NCBI GenBank assembly: GCA_024233835.1
Contig: JACKPC010000001.1
Coordinates: forward strand, 930,001 to 994,000
DNA length: 64,000 nt
DNA from: Leptospiraceae bacterium
GTDB lineage: Bacteria; Spirochaetota; Leptospiria; Leptospirales; Leptospiraceae
Direction: 5' to 3'
In this document: one piece after another, positions 34,464 to 44,156 of the stretch
How the letters are laid out: every line of letters begins with the position of its first letter
How positions within the stretch are numbered: the first letter of the stretch is position 1
Translations under genes and position numbers: made by a program
Notes under the pieces: model-generated
Told to the model about the DNA's origin: nothing
The model's database searches: none
What the model saw: the letters and a program-made list of their open reading frames with translations, nothing else

Positions 34464-37454
34464 ATGCAGGCAAAATCAAAATTAGAGGATTTCCAGAAAA
34501 GGATTCTAAAACTCGAATCCGAACTTTCTCAGTTAAAAAAAGACTTCAGCTTGTTAGAAGAAAATGTTTTTATAGACTTTGACTCTCAGGCTTCGGATAC
34601 GAAGCCAAAGCGAAGCTGGATTCCATCCATTTTAAAAGAAGATTTTGAAATGGTTCTTGCCGGAAACCTCTTAGGGAAATTTGGTCTCATTACCATTTTA
34701 TTTGCCTTCCTCTGGTTTATCAAGTTTGCCTTCGATCACGAATGGATCAATGAATCCGGAAGAATTTATATAGGTCTGATTCTTGGTTTACTTACTTGTA
34801 TATCCGGTATTTTTTTATTAAAAAAACAACTCAAAGCCCTTCCCTCTGCAATTTTTGGTACGGGTCTTTCTATTTTTTATTTGAGCATTACTTCCGCTTA
34901 TCATTTCTACAGTCTGATAGAAGTGGAAGAAACCTTTGCGTATCTTGTAGTTTTAAGTTTCGGGACAGCTCTTCTATCTCGTTATACTTCGAATCAGATC
35001 TTATATTTTTTCAGTTATATGGGTTCTGTACTTTCTCCGATTTTACTTTCATCCGGAGAAAACTCGTACGAGTTCTTATTTACTTATTTAGGAATTGTGA
35101 ATCTTATTTACCTCTATGTTTTAAAGCCTTTCGACTGGAGATTTGTTCCCTATATTGCTCTTCTTTCTAATTCTGTTATATTCTTTTCCTGGGCGTCTGA
35201 AAATCTTACAGAAAGTACTTTTAACCTTCCCTTTTTATACTTGCTTTTAAGTTTTGGAGTTTTCGGATTTCGAGAAACCTATTATTTTCCGTATGCAAGC
35301 CGCAAGATATATAAATCATCCTTACTCTTAGTTATACTTCTTATTATAAATTATGCCCTTTCTTTTTATCGTTTATTTGAATTTTTCCATCCTGATTTGA
35401 ATCCACATTTCTTTTTATTGTTTGCTGCTTCCCTTTTAGCTTTTCGACATTTCTATGAGAAAAGAAATAAACCTGTTCTTGTTGCTGAGTCTTTTCCGGC
35501 ACTCGAAGCTGTTCTACTTTTTTTCTTCATGGCTCTCGGTATCAGCTCTATTACGGATTTCGCTGAAGGAAAATGGCTTACCTTTGCTTATCTTGCGTTT
35601 TCGGCTTCTGTATCTTACCTTGCACTGAATTTTCAAGATAAAGCCCTGTTTCGTTTTTCTATCCTGCCCTGGTTGGTTTCACTTATTCGCCTGTATGAAT
35701 ATACAAACTATAAATATAACTACATTTTTCTTTTAAACCCTTCCTTTGCCCTTTACCTATTTGCGGGACTACTGAGTGCATATATCTATTACAGGGGAAG
35801 AGACCTTACTCTTTCCCGTACTCAAAAATTATTTGCTTTTTCTGCTTTATTTCATCCTGTAATCGGAACTATGGTGGATGTCCACTACCAGCTAGATTCT
35901 CTACATTATCGTATAGTTGCTTATTCCTATGTTCTTGCTTTTTATGCCTTCCTATTTCTTTTTGTTGGTTTTTTAAAAAGCTATCGTTTTTTCCGTCTCT
36001 CAGGAATTATTTTATCGATACTCCTGGTCTTAAAACTCTATGCCTATGATATCTGGCAACTCAATCTCCTGATTAAAATTATTGCCTGGTTTGGACTCGG
36101 GCTGGGACTGGTTATGTTAAGTATAATATATCAAAAATTTGGTTTTAAATTTATTACGGGAAATCAGAAGGGTAAAAATATTTTATTACTCTTATGTTTG
36201 CCTTTTCTTTTGGTTCCGGGTGAAACCTTTGCCGAGACATTCCGGGAAGCTTCCTTTCATTACTATAAGGATTTCAGAGTAGGGGAAACTTCCGATTCTA
36301 AGATAAAATACGGTCGATTTGTTCTCGATAAGGAAGTTGTATCGCATTCCGGCTTATCAGATAGAAGATTAGTATTTAATCAAAAGCTAATTCCTTTTTT
36401 AACAAGGGATGTTATTATTGAAGAGGCTGAGGAAGGAAAAAATCCCGTTAAACTTATTTTTACAAAAGCTACAAAAGAAGGTTTCGTGTATGTTCTTTCG
36501 TTTCCTAAAAATCCGGAGGGAACTCAGTATCACTCGATTTCACTCAGTAGCGAAGATAAGAATTATGAATTTTTTCTAACTGTTTCACTGGGAGAAAAAG
36601 TCAATGAATGGCAAAATGCAAATACACATTCTTTTTATCAGTACGGGCAACAGGAAGCAAAAGAGAAGAAGTTGGATATAAGTCCTGGAAACTATAGCTT
36701 TGCTCGAATCGAAACGGATTCGAAAACACGGCTTCTCTTCCATGATATTTATTACATACCTCAAAAAAAACAGTATGAAACAAAAAGGGAGATCAGTCTG
36801 AAAGAACTACGGATAAAACAAAAACCCGTGAATCGAACCTTTTATTATTATGATAATCCGGGGAACTGGCCGTATAATAAACTTCACTTGAGTTTTAAAG
36901 AAAGAAGCTTTCGTCGCAAGATTACCTTATACCAGCAGAGAGAGCATGAAAAAAGTTTTTCATATATAACGAGTCTTACACTTTATAAAAAAGTGGAAGA
37001 TGATAAAGCCCAAATTATAAAACTGCCCCATAATGTAAGCGGAATTTTAAGGCTTGAGATTGCAAATGGAGACGATAATCCCCTCGAACTAGAACGATTT
37101 GAAGTTTTTAGTCCCGGTATGGAAATTATTTTTCCGCTTGAAAATATAAACAGTCAGGGGAAATTACGCTTGTACTATGGTAATCGATACATGCAGCAGC
37201 CGAAATTTGATTTTTCCAGCACCTTTTCCGGTAGTAAAAAACTTCAGGATTTTCTTGCTGAAAAAGAAATGAAGAATGAAAAATTTGCTTACTCCATAAT
37301 GGAACCTCCCATTTCAAGCTGGATTATTCGTATCTTATATTTTATTTGTCTGTTAGGAATTTCTTATCCGGCTTATATAGCTTTTCAAAGATACGCTGAA
37401 CACAGACAAGAGGTAGAAAAACTTGTTACTGAGAAGAAAACAGAAACAGTTTAA
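34464..37454 (+). CDS. DUF2339 membrane protein fused to a DUF3999-like domain
   Basis: A 996-residue protein. It starts with a coiled coil (residues ~3-38), then an amphipathic helix and about fifteen hydrophobic helices over residues ~75-590, as in the DUF2339 giant membrane proteins. A signal-like segment (LLLCLPFLLVPGETFA) introduces a ~330-residue beta-rich exported region resembling DUF3999, closed by one more membrane helix (WIIRILYFICLLGISYPAYI) and a basic tail. DUF2339 and DUF3999 genes are neighbours in many genomes; here they appear as one chain. It is the first gene of an operon, and the next start lies 32 bases inside its end. Function is unknown; an envelope role is suggested. 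Confidence 0.78.
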   Translation: MQAKSKLEDFQKRILKLESELSQLKKDFSLLEENVFIDFDSQASDTKPKRSWIPSILKEDFEMVLAGNLLGKFGLITILFAFLWFIKFAFDHEWINESGRIYIGLILGLLTCISGIFLLKKQLKALPSAIFGTGLSIFYLSITSAYHFYSLIEVEETFAYLVVLSFGTALLSRYTSNQILYFFSYMGSVLSPILLSSGENSYEFLFTYLGIVNLIYLYVLKPFDWRFVPYIALLSNSVIFFSWASENLTESTFNLPFLYLLLSFGVFGFRETYYFPYASRKIYKSSLLLVILLIINYALSFYRLFEFFHPDLNPHFFLLFAASLLAFRHFYEKRNKPVLVAESFPALEAVLLFFFMALGISSITDFAEGKWLTFAYLAFSASVSYLALNFQDKALFRFSILPWLVSLIRLYEYTNYKYNYIFLLNPSFALYLFAGLLSAYIYYRGRDLTLSRTQKLFAFSALFHPVIGTMVDVHYQLDSLHYRIVAYSYVLAFYAFLFLFVGFLKSYRFFRLSGIILSILLVLKLYAYDIWQLNLLIKIIAWFGLGLGLVMLSIIYQKFGFKFITGNQKGKNILLLLCLPFLLVPGETFAETFREASFHYYKDFRVGETSDSKIKYGRFVLDKEVVSHSGLSDRRLVFNQKLIPFLTRDVIIEEAEEGKNPVKLIFTKATKEGFVYVLSFPKNPEGTQYHSISLSSEDKNYEFFLTVSLGEKVNEWQNANTHSFYQYGQQEAKEKKLDISPGNYSFARIETDSKTRLLFHDIYYIPQKKQYETKREISLKELRIKQKPVNRTFYYYDNPGNWPYNKLHLSFKERSFRRKITLYQQREHEKSFSYITSLTLYKKVEDDKAQIIKLPHNVSGILRLEIANGDDNPLELERFEVFSPGMEIIFPLENINSQGKLRLYYGNRYMQQPKFDFSSTFSGSKKLQDFLAEKEMKNEKFAYSIMEPPISSWIIRILYFICLLGISYPAYIAFQRYAEHRQEVEKLVTEKKTETV

Positions 37455-38388
37455 AGGTCATATTTATATTTTTTTAGGAGTTTTATTTTTTATGACAGCC
37501 TGTTCGGATAAAGTATTCAACCTGTTTATTAAGCGCTCCCGTATGCGAGTCGGTTGGCAAGTATCAACTTTGGATATTGACTCTTATCGTTATCATTTTC
37601 TTGATAACCAAAAAGGTGATGAGGTAATTGTATTGCTTCATGGTTTCGGAGCAGATAAGGATAACTGGAATAAGTTTGCGGCAGAGCTTAAGGATTCACA
37701 TCGACTGATTGCGATTGATTTACCCGGCTTTGGCGAGAATAAGAGAGATACAAATCTAAATTATTCCATACAGGAACAGGCGAAGCGGATTCATATCTTA
37801 TTACACCAACTTATTCCTAATAAAAAATTCCATATTGTTGGAAATTCTATGGGGGGAGCTATTGCCGGAACTTATTCCATTCTTTTTCAGGAGGATGTGC
37901 AAAGCCTTTTATTTATTGCAACGGCAGGTTTGAGAAGCCCGGAACGAAGTGATTTTGAACTTAAAATTAAGGAAGGAATCAATCCTTTGCTTGTGAATTC
38001 CCCGGAGGATTATGAGCGTTTATTAAAGTATATATTCTTTAATCCACCGGCCATGCCTTCGAGCATTTCAGAATATCTGGGTGAAAGAGCCCTAAAAGAT
38101 AGAGAGTTTAATAAAAAAGTAATGAAAGATATTCGAGCGGATATATTCTTTTTAGAAAAAAATTTGGAAAAGATTCAGTCTCCTCTGCTGGTTTTATGGG
38201 GGGACACCGATAGAGTTTTACATCCTTCGGCTACGATTTCGATTCAGAGTCGAATCCCTTCAGCAAAAATTATAGTATTAAAAGACTGCGGTCATGTTCC
38301 TATGATGGAAAAGGCAGAAGAAGCAGCAGGCTATTATGAAGAGTTCTTAAAAACAATAGTATTAAACAATAATGCGTATCAGAAATAG
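37423..38388 (+). CDS. Alpha/beta-hydrolase lipoprotein, TTG start
   Basis: A 321-residue hydrolase with an N-terminal signal and lipobox (FFMTAC). The only start before the signal is TTG at 37423, which overlaps the preceding gene by 32 bases. The catalytic triad is visible: nucleophile Ser in GNSMGG, Asp in LWGDTDRVL and His in DCGHVPMM; the oxyanion motif is LLHGFG. It should be an esterase or lipase-type enzyme anchored in the envelope, with unknown substrate. It overlaps the next gene by 17 bases. Confidence 0.83.
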   Translation: MLLRRKQKQFKGHIYIFLGVLFFMTACSDKVFNLFIKRSRMRVGWQVSTLDIDSYRYHFLDNQKGDEVIVLLHGFGADKDNWNKFAAELKDSHRLIAIDLPGFGENKRDTNLNYSIQEQAKRIHILLHQLIPNKKFHIVGNSMGGAIAGTYSILFQEDVQSLLFIATAGLRSPERSDFELKIKEGINPLLVNSPEDYERLLKYIFFNPPAMPSSISEYLGERALKDREFNKKVMKDIRADIFFLEKNLEKIQSPLLVLWGDTDRVLHPSATISIQSRIPSAKIIVLKDCGHVPMMEKAEEAAGYYEEFLKTIVLNNNAYQK

Positions 38389-40141
38389 TTTAAAATATCT
38401 TATATATCATATTTCGTATATTGGTGTTAAGGGTCATTTAAGTTCTGAAGAAACAAAACGAATTATTTTGATCAACAGGATGTCTCTTTCCTTAATTCCT
38501 TTAACTACCTTTTATTTGTTATACTATCTGTATATTGACCTATTTGCTCTATCTGTAAATAATTTTATTTTTTGTATTCTCTGGTTTATTCCTCTATATT
38601 TAAACTCAAAATATTTATATAATCTAAGTAAGGTTATAACTCTTTTTTTTGGGTTTTCCCAGATATTTATTATAAATTACTTTTTAAGCTTTCATTCAGG
38701 CATCTATTTGTTTTTGATTCCTGCTTCAATAACACCATTTTGTTTTTATTCTATCAAGGAATGGAAAATATTATATACCTTTATCATCGTTAGCATTATG
38801 GAGTTTATTGGATTATTTATATTTTATAAAAATGATATATTCTATTATCACGATATATCTCGTGATAGTCTGGAATTTATTTTTATGGGTTCATTTATAT
38901 TTTCTATTCTAATGAATATTCTGTTTATCTATTATTTTATTTCTTTGAATATCCAAAGAGAAAGGGAACTGAATGCAAGTATTATAAAAGCCGAAAACGC
39001 AGTCAATAGTAAGTCTCTCTTTTTATCCACTATGAGTCATGAAATTCGTACACCTATGAATTCCGTTCTGGGTTTTGTGCAACTTTTATTAGAAGAAAAT
39101 CCAAGCTCCAGACAAAAAGAGCTATTAGAAATCATTCAATTTTCGGGAAAAAATTTATTAACAATAATTAATGATATACTGGATTATAACAGAATGGAAG
39201 CCGGTAACTTACGTCTCGAAAAAATAGCATTTAATCTTCCCTTGTTACTTACGAATGTAATGAAGCTTCTCGGCTATGAAGCAGACATGAAAGGATTGCG
39301 TTTTTCTTCAAGCATTACTCCGGAGATTCCCTCGTATTATTTCGGAGATCCAACTCGTCTGACTCAAATTCTATTGAACCTATTAAGTAATGCGATTAAA
39401 TTTACAGAGACGGGTGAAGTGAAATTAGAAGTCAAATTGAGGAATATAAAGAATGAAGTATATGAGTTTAACTTTTCTATAATTGATACAGGGATCGGAA
39501 TCCCGGAAAATAAAGTTCTGGAAATTTTTGAAAAATTCACACAGGTCTCTTCCAATACTTCGAGAAAATACGGTGGAACCGGTCTGGGTCTGGCTATTGT
39601 AAAAAAACTTATTAATTTAATGAATTCTGAAATATACTTATCGAGTCGTATGGGAAAAGGTTCGAAATTTTATTTCAACCTTGCGTTGCCGGCAGTTTCA
39701 GACGAAGAAACAAAGAAAACGAGGGAAACTGAAGTATATAACTCTAACAGGCATATTAGCTTTTCTGATATAAAAGTATTAATTGTAGAAGATAATTATT
39801 TGAACACCTATCTTATGGAAAAGATTCTTAAAAAGAAGAATGTATTGTATGATTCCTGCTTTAATGGAGAAGAAGCCATTATGTACTTAAAAGATAAGGA
39901 TTACCATATAATATTTATGGATATACAAATGCCGGTGATGGATGGAATTACGGCGACTAAAAATATTCGAAACTTCGAATCTTCCAAAAAAAGAAATATT
40001 CCAATTGTCGCATTTACTGCCAATGTTCTCGAAGAGGAAAGGGAGAAAGCTTTACAGGCAGGAGTGGATGATTATCTGACCAAACCTTATGAACCAGAAA
40101 CAGTTTACAAGGTTATAAAAAAATACTGTGCTGAGGTGTAA
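38372..40141 (+). CDS. Membrane hybrid histidine kinase with receiver
   Basis: A 589-residue kinase. Six or so hydrophobic helices cover residues ~30-195. The phosphoacceptor sits in STMSHEIRTPMNSVLGFV near 217, and the ATPase core has LLSNAIKFTETG, DTGIGIPENK and YGGTGLGLAI. The C-terminal receiver has VEDN, FMDIQMPVMDG and the lysine in YLTKPYEPE. There is no output domain. It is the last gene of the DUF2339 operon and overlaps the hydrolase by 17 bases, suggesting that it senses an envelope state linked to those proteins (inference). Confidence 0.92.
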   Translation: MRIRNSLKYLIYHISYIGVKGHLSSEETKRIILINRMSLSLIPLTTFYLLYYLYIDLFALSVNNFIFCILWFIPLYLNSKYLYNLSKVITLFFGFSQIFIINYFLSFHSGIYLFLIPASITPFCFYSIKEWKILYTFIIVSIMEFIGLFIFYKNDIFYYHDISRDSLEFIFMGSFIFSILMNILFIYYFISLNIQRERELNASIIKAENAVNSKSLFLSTMSHEIRTPMNSVLGFVQLLLEENPSSRQKELLEIIQFSGKNLLTIINDILDYNRMEAGNLRLEKIAFNLPLLLTNVMKLLGYEADMKGLRFSSSITPEIPSYYFGDPTRLTQILLNLLSNAIKFTETGEVKLEVKLRNIKNEVYEFNFSIIDTGIGIPENKVLEIFEKFTQVSSNTSRKYGGTGLGLAIVKKLINLMNSEIYLSSRMGKGSKFYFNLALPAVSDEETKKTRETEVYNSNRHISFSDIKVLIVEDNYLNTYLMEKILKKKNVLYDSCFNGEEAIMYLKDKDYHIIFMDIQMPVMDGITATKNIRNFESSKKRNIPIVAFTANVLEEEREKALQAGVDDYLTKPYEPETVYKVIKKYCAEV

Positions 40142-40183
40142 AATATCGGGAACTAGAAACTTCCCTAAACCCTGAGAAAAAAT

Positions 40184-40213
40184 AGAATTGCAGAATTTGA
40201 TTTCTGCAATTCT
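40184..40213. terminator. Terminator between kinase and lipase genes
   Basis: A 12-bp perfect stem (AGAATTGCAGAA / TTCTGCAATTCT) with a 6-base loop. On the minus strand it is followed by ATTTTTTCTC, so it terminates the lipase transcript, and it may also stop the convergent kinase operon. Confidence 0.8.
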
Positions 40214-40225
40214 ATTAGCTTTGTC

Positions 40226-41140
40226 TTAATTATTTTTTGCGTTTAATGACATAGTCAAGTACTGTCCTTGAACGTCAAAGTAACCCTGTCCACTCCATTC
40301 GAAGTTGGTAACTTGCAGGTGATCTAAGCCTGTAGCATACCAATAAGAAGAAGGAGTGCCTTTCCATGTTCCCCATTTTTGTGATTCCAGAGGTACTATA
40401 CCATCATTAGCAGAACCTAAACCATAGAACAGTCCACCAGCCCAGGTAGCCGGGTAAGTAAGAGCCATAATAGGGTGTTGAATCGGGTCTGCCCAGGCCA
40501 TACTTGCTCCGTAAGAGAAGTATTTAACTCCGGAAACATTCGGTGTATTACTATTAAACGTTTTCAGGGTAGCAACTGTAAGGGATTTACCCATTGCAAT
40601 GGCATCCTGAGGTCTTCCATCTCTGTAGATCAGTTTGGCAAAAGTAGAAAGTACAACATTTGCAAACGGTTCTAACCAGCCAGGAATAACAGCTAGAGTG
40701 AAATCGGCAACCGGTGCACCCTTATGCACAGAGTCAATCGTTGTAACTGTAGCCACTTTACTTGCGTAACTTAGCTTGGTAACCAGATAACGAGAGACAA
40801 GTCCTCCCTGAGAGTGGCCCATTAGATGTACTTTTGTGCATCCGTTAGCGGGCATCCAGGTGTTTAAATAGGTTTTAACCTGGCTGGCTCTGGTCTCAAG
40901 GCTGGCCATAGCAGAACTTCCGGGAGTAGCTACTTTAGCTCCCTGGTTTCTCAGGTAGTTATCCATTCCGCCCCAGTATTTAACAAGGCCATTGGCAAGG
41001 CCATTTGTATCGTCAAAACCGAGGATACCGTGTACCAGAACGATACACATTCCGGAAAGAGAACCGGCAGATACACTGCTTGCTGATAAGAAGAAGGCTA
41101 AGAAGGCAATCATCAGACTGCTTGTAATACGAGTTTTCAT
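40226..41140 (-). CDS. Secreted triacylglycerol lipase
   Basis: A 304-residue secreted lipase from the ATG at 41140, preferred because GGAG is 7 bases ahead of it; another ATG at 41146 lies only 1 base from the GGAG. A classical signal peptide ends at SVSAGS. The mature enzyme starts with VLVHGILGF, the oxyanion motif of Pseudomonas-type family I lipases. The nucleophile is in GHSQGG, the Asp in NDGIVPLES and the His in LDHLQVTNF. There is no foldase gene beside it. The protein should hydrolyse lipids outside the cell, fitting an organism that grows on fatty acids. Confidence 0.9.
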   Translation of the reverse strand: MKTRITSSLMIAFLAFFLSASSVSAGSLSGMCIVLVHGILGFDDTNGLANGLVKYWGGMDNYLRNQGAKVATPGSSAMASLETRASQVKTYLNTWMPANGCTKVHLMGHSQGGLVSRYLVTKLSYASKVATVTTIDSVHKGAPVADFTLAVIPGWLEPFANVVLSTFAKLIYRDGRPQDAIAMGKSLTVATLKTFNSNTPNVSGVKYFSYGASMAWADPIQHPIMALTYPATWAGGLFYGLGSANDGIVPLESQKWGTWKGTPSSYWYATGLDHLQVTNFEWSGQGYFDVQGQYLTMSLNAKNN

Positions 41141-41377
41141 TTTCATTCTCCAATTTTTCTTTTCATTTAAATTTTACTTGATTTCATCATATTACGTTAT
41201 GCGATAAAACTCTGCAATCATAATTTGATTTTTTTTACGTGAATGTCAAAAAAATATTTAAAATCGGTAATATACTAATCTCCAAACTCCTTCTTGATCT
41301 GAGAAAAGATTATTTCACTTGCCTTCTGTAAAAGTGAAATAAAACAATAAAAAAACGGTAAAGAAAGGGAAACAGTT

Positions 41378-42265
41378 ATGATATTGTCACAGCAGGAATT
41401 TCAGGATTTTCAAAAAATTTATGGTGAATTACTTTTTCATACAGGACAAAAGTTCTTCAAAAGTTCTCAATCAAAAGAAAACTTTTTCGATTTAGCAAAA
41501 CCGGAGCTAAAGATAGAAATACGTGATAAGTTATTTAAAGAAGATTATATTAGCGAAATTATAAAAACAAATCCTTTTCATTTTCCGGATAGTTATATAG
41601 AAATTCTGAAAGAATGGAGAGAGCACTTTATTGTAGGAGAATTTATTCTTATAAAGTTTTTAAAAAAATATGCGGTCTTCAGAGCCGAGAAAACGAATCG
41701 TAATGATCTCAGGGCACATTTATTTGGTGTTTACGGACTCAGGGATGAAATCGATTATTTAATGGGTAACCAACCACGTATCGTAAATACAATTTTATTA
41801 CCCTTTGCCGGAAAAATTACCTATGATGGAGTGATAAGCTCATATAATATATTTTTGGGTGCGGGTATCAAAAAATCCTTTTTGGAGGAATACACCCGAA
41901 ATAAGGCTAATTTTGGGATTATCGAATCTTTACCACATAATAGAAAAGCAAACAAAGAAGCACAAATGGATCTCTTAACGACCTATCTTAAAACGGAGAA
42001 AAACCGACAGCAGTACTGGGATGAAATATGGGAGATAATAGGAAATGATGAGGAACTATTGACCCTATATTATCAGTTATCCGGAAAGCTTTATTCTAAA
42101 AGAATCCAAAAGAGTCTCAAAAACATAAACATCAATCCGGCTTATTATGCTGTATACGAATCTACTGTTGTTGGTGTTGCTTCTAAAAAAATAGATTTAG
42201 AAGAACGAATAAAAGAAGTAGTTCCTTCTGATAAACTAAAGTATGTTTATATTTTTCGAAAGTAA
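41378..42265 (+). CDS. Protein of unknown function
   Basis: A 295-residue soluble protein with no signal peptide or membrane segment. It is helical and rich in Lys, Tyr and Phe, with conserved-looking pieces FGVYGLRDEIDYLMGNQ and PFAGKITYDGVISSYN, the latter possibly a short beta hairpin. No catalytic motif is recognised. AAGGGAAACAGTT precedes the ATG, so translation is well supported. It stands alone between lipase and polyprenyl synthase genes. Confidence 0.6.
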   Translation: MILSQQEFQDFQKIYGELLFHTGQKFFKSSQSKENFFDLAKPELKIEIRDKLFKEDYISEIIKTNPFHFPDSYIEILKEWREHFIVGEFILIKFLKKYAVFRAEKTNRNDLRAHLFGVYGLRDEIDYLMGNQPRIVNTILLPFAGKITYDGVISSYNIFLGAGIKKSFLEEYTRNKANFGIIESLPHNRKANKEAQMDLLTTYLKTEKNRQQYWDEIWEIIGNDEELLTLYYQLSGKLYSKRIQKSLKNININPAYYAVYESTVVGVASKKIDLEERIKEVVPSDKLKYVYIFRK

Positions 42266-42300
42266 GAAAAACCAGCACTGGCTCACCTGCTGTAAAAAGT

Positions 42301-43257
42301 CTAGACCTTAAGTTCCGATATTTTTTCTATAATGGTTTCGGTTAGCTTACTATCTCCAAATTCTTTTACATAATTAATCAATTCTTCAATACAGGACTGA
42401 ATTTCAGAAACAAGTATTTCTTTAATCTCATAAACTTGAAATAGCTCCTGTATTCTTTTTGCATCTATCCTGTCTCTTTCGTCTTTTTTAAAGAGTAGAT
42501 CAATTTCTTTTTTATCTGCTGATTTTGCTTTTTCTTTTAAAACTATAACCGGATACGTATAAAGTCCGTTATAGAAGTCTTTCATAAAAGTTTTACCGGA
42601 AGATTTTTCATCGGTAAAATAATCAATATAATCATCCCTTACCTGGAAAAGCCTTCCCATTGAATCACCAAATTTTCTTAAATCTTCTATAGTTTTTTGA
42701 GAACTATTAGCCAGAATGCCCGCTGTTTCACAAACTGCACCGAAAAGAGAAGCGGTTTTTCCATATATTATCTGTTCATAAATCGCAGGCGTTATTTTCG
42801 GATTACGCTCCCATTGCATTTGGATGAGTTCTCCAACGGCCAGATAACGAATTACCCGGGTAAACGAATCCATAAGGGCAGGTTTTTGTAAGCTATTTAA
42901 ATGTTCGATACCACTGGCTAATAGGTAATCACCGGAAAGAATGGCAACCTTGTTTCCATAAAGCTTTCCTACTGTAGGTTTTCCTCTTCGAGTATCTGAT
43001 TTATCTACCACATCATCATGAAGAAGACTGGCCGAATGAATGAGTTCTGCAATGGCTCCTACATCCAACCATTCTTCCCCTTCATAACCCAGAAGACGAG
43101 TAAAGTAATAATGAGTAATCGGGCGAATCCTTTTTCCACCGGAAGAAACAACATACTTTTTTATATCTTTTAATAGCTTGATATCTTCATGGATAATCTT
43201 ATCCAGTTTTTTATCAAATTTCTGTATGAGAATACGTGTTTGAATGATTGAAGGCAT
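42301..43257 (-). CDS. Trans-isoprenyl diphosphate (polyprenyl) synthase
   Basis: This enzyme extends allylic diphosphates with IPP to make long-chain prenyl diphosphates for quinones. It is 318 residues with the first aspartate-rich motif in LLHDDVVDKSDTRRG near 85 and the second in RDDYIDYF near 212; GGKRIRP is the IPP-binding start. The exact chain length is set by residues before the first motif and is not readable with certainty. It follows the SirB1-like gene by 2 bases and is the last gene of the operon with the transketolase half. Confidence 0.92.
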   Translation of the reverse strand: MPSIIQTRILIQKFDKKLDKIIHEDIKLLKDIKKYVVSSGGKRIRPITHYYFTRLLGYEGEEWLDVGAIAELIHSASLLHDDVVDKSDTRRGKPTVGKLYGNKVAILSGDYLLASGIEHLNSLQKPALMDSFTRVIRYLAVGELIQMQWERNPKITPAIYEQIIYGKTASLFGAVCETAGILANSSQKTIEDLRKFGDSMGRLFQVRDDYIDYFTDEKSSGKTFMKDFYNGLYTYPVIVLKEKAKSADKKEIDLLFKKDERDRIDAKRIQELFQVYEIKEILVSEIQSCIEELINYVKEFGDSKLTETIIEKISELKV

Positions 43258-43259
43258 AG

Positions 43260-44147
43260 TTACTGTAAAGCCAATAGTTGACTGGAGTAAATTTTTTCCA
43301 ATTCAATTTTCCCCATCTTTCGATGATTATGTATGAGATTATTCAGCATTCGTTTCAGTATAGAGACTGTAGAAGGCTTATGATAATCTTCCGGTGCAGT
43401 TGGGAAACCATTGGCTTCTAAGAATTTCTTACAAATATCACGATTTACAAGAACTCCTCCGTGAAAAGGATCTATATAAGATTTGAAGTCCTTGGATTCA
43501 TAGTATAGCATAAAATGCAAAGGAAAGTTGGCACCGTAAATCGGAAGTTTTAAACGGGAAGCAATTAATAATTGAATAATTGAAAGTGATATGGGAATTC
43601 CTAACTTTCTTTGCATTACAAGTGTTATTAGGGAGTTTTCCGGATTATTATAATCTACCTTATTTCCTGTAAAACCCTCTTCCTGGTATAAAACTCTCGA
43701 TAGCAAATGTAGCTTAATAGAATCCGTAAGGATAACTCGGTTTATATCATATAATTCTTCTACTTTTGCGGATATCCTGTCCAGGCTCCTTTGAAAATCT
43801 TCATAATTTTCTGAGCTGTCGGTTGCTGTTGAAATAAGAAAAGCTCCCTCTTCAAGACTTTTATAGTCAAACTTTCTTTCAGAAAGAGCCAGTTTTTTTA
43901 AGCAATATAAGGTCCTTTGAAAGTGAATTTCAGAGGAGTATTGTCTTGATATAGCCCGCAGAGCCGGATCCGAAAGCTTATCAATTACATCCGGAATTCT
44001 ATAAGTCCAGGGGATTTTTTTTGCGATTTTAAGAATAGCTTCCAGCCTTTCCTGTTTATTGGATAGATCTAAACTATAGAAATAAGCTTCTAATTCGCTT
44101 ATTTCTATAGGGATATAATCTTTTGGTCCTTCGAAAGGCAGTAACAT
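43260..44147 (-). CDS. SirB1-like transglutaminase-family protein
   Basis: A 295-residue protein with the SirB1_N pattern: DYNNPENSLITLVMQRKLG, then GIPISLSIIQLLIASRL and LPIYGANFPLHFMLYY. SirB1 domains are circularly permuted transglutaminase-like folds; the usual catalytic Cys-His pair is not obvious here, so it may be non-catalytic. It sits between the transketolase half (9-base gap) and polyprenyl synthase (2-base gap), so the three are cotranscribed. Its role is unknown. Confidence 0.75.
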   Translation of the reverse strand: MLLPFEGPKDYIPIEISELEAYFYSLDLSNKQERLEAILKIAKKIPWTYRIPDVIDKLSDPALRAISRQYSSEIHFQRTLYCLKKLALSERKFDYKSLEEGAFLISTATDSSENYEDFQRSLDRISAKVEELYDINRVILTDSIKLHLLSRVLYQEEGFTGNKVDYNNPENSLITLVMQRKLGIPISLSIIQLLIASRLKLPIYGANFPLHFMLYYESKDFKSYIDPFHGGVLVNRDICKKFLEANGFPTAPEDYHKPSTVSILKRMLNNLIHNHRKMGKIELEKIYSSQLLALQ

Positions 44148-44156
44148 GGTACTAGT

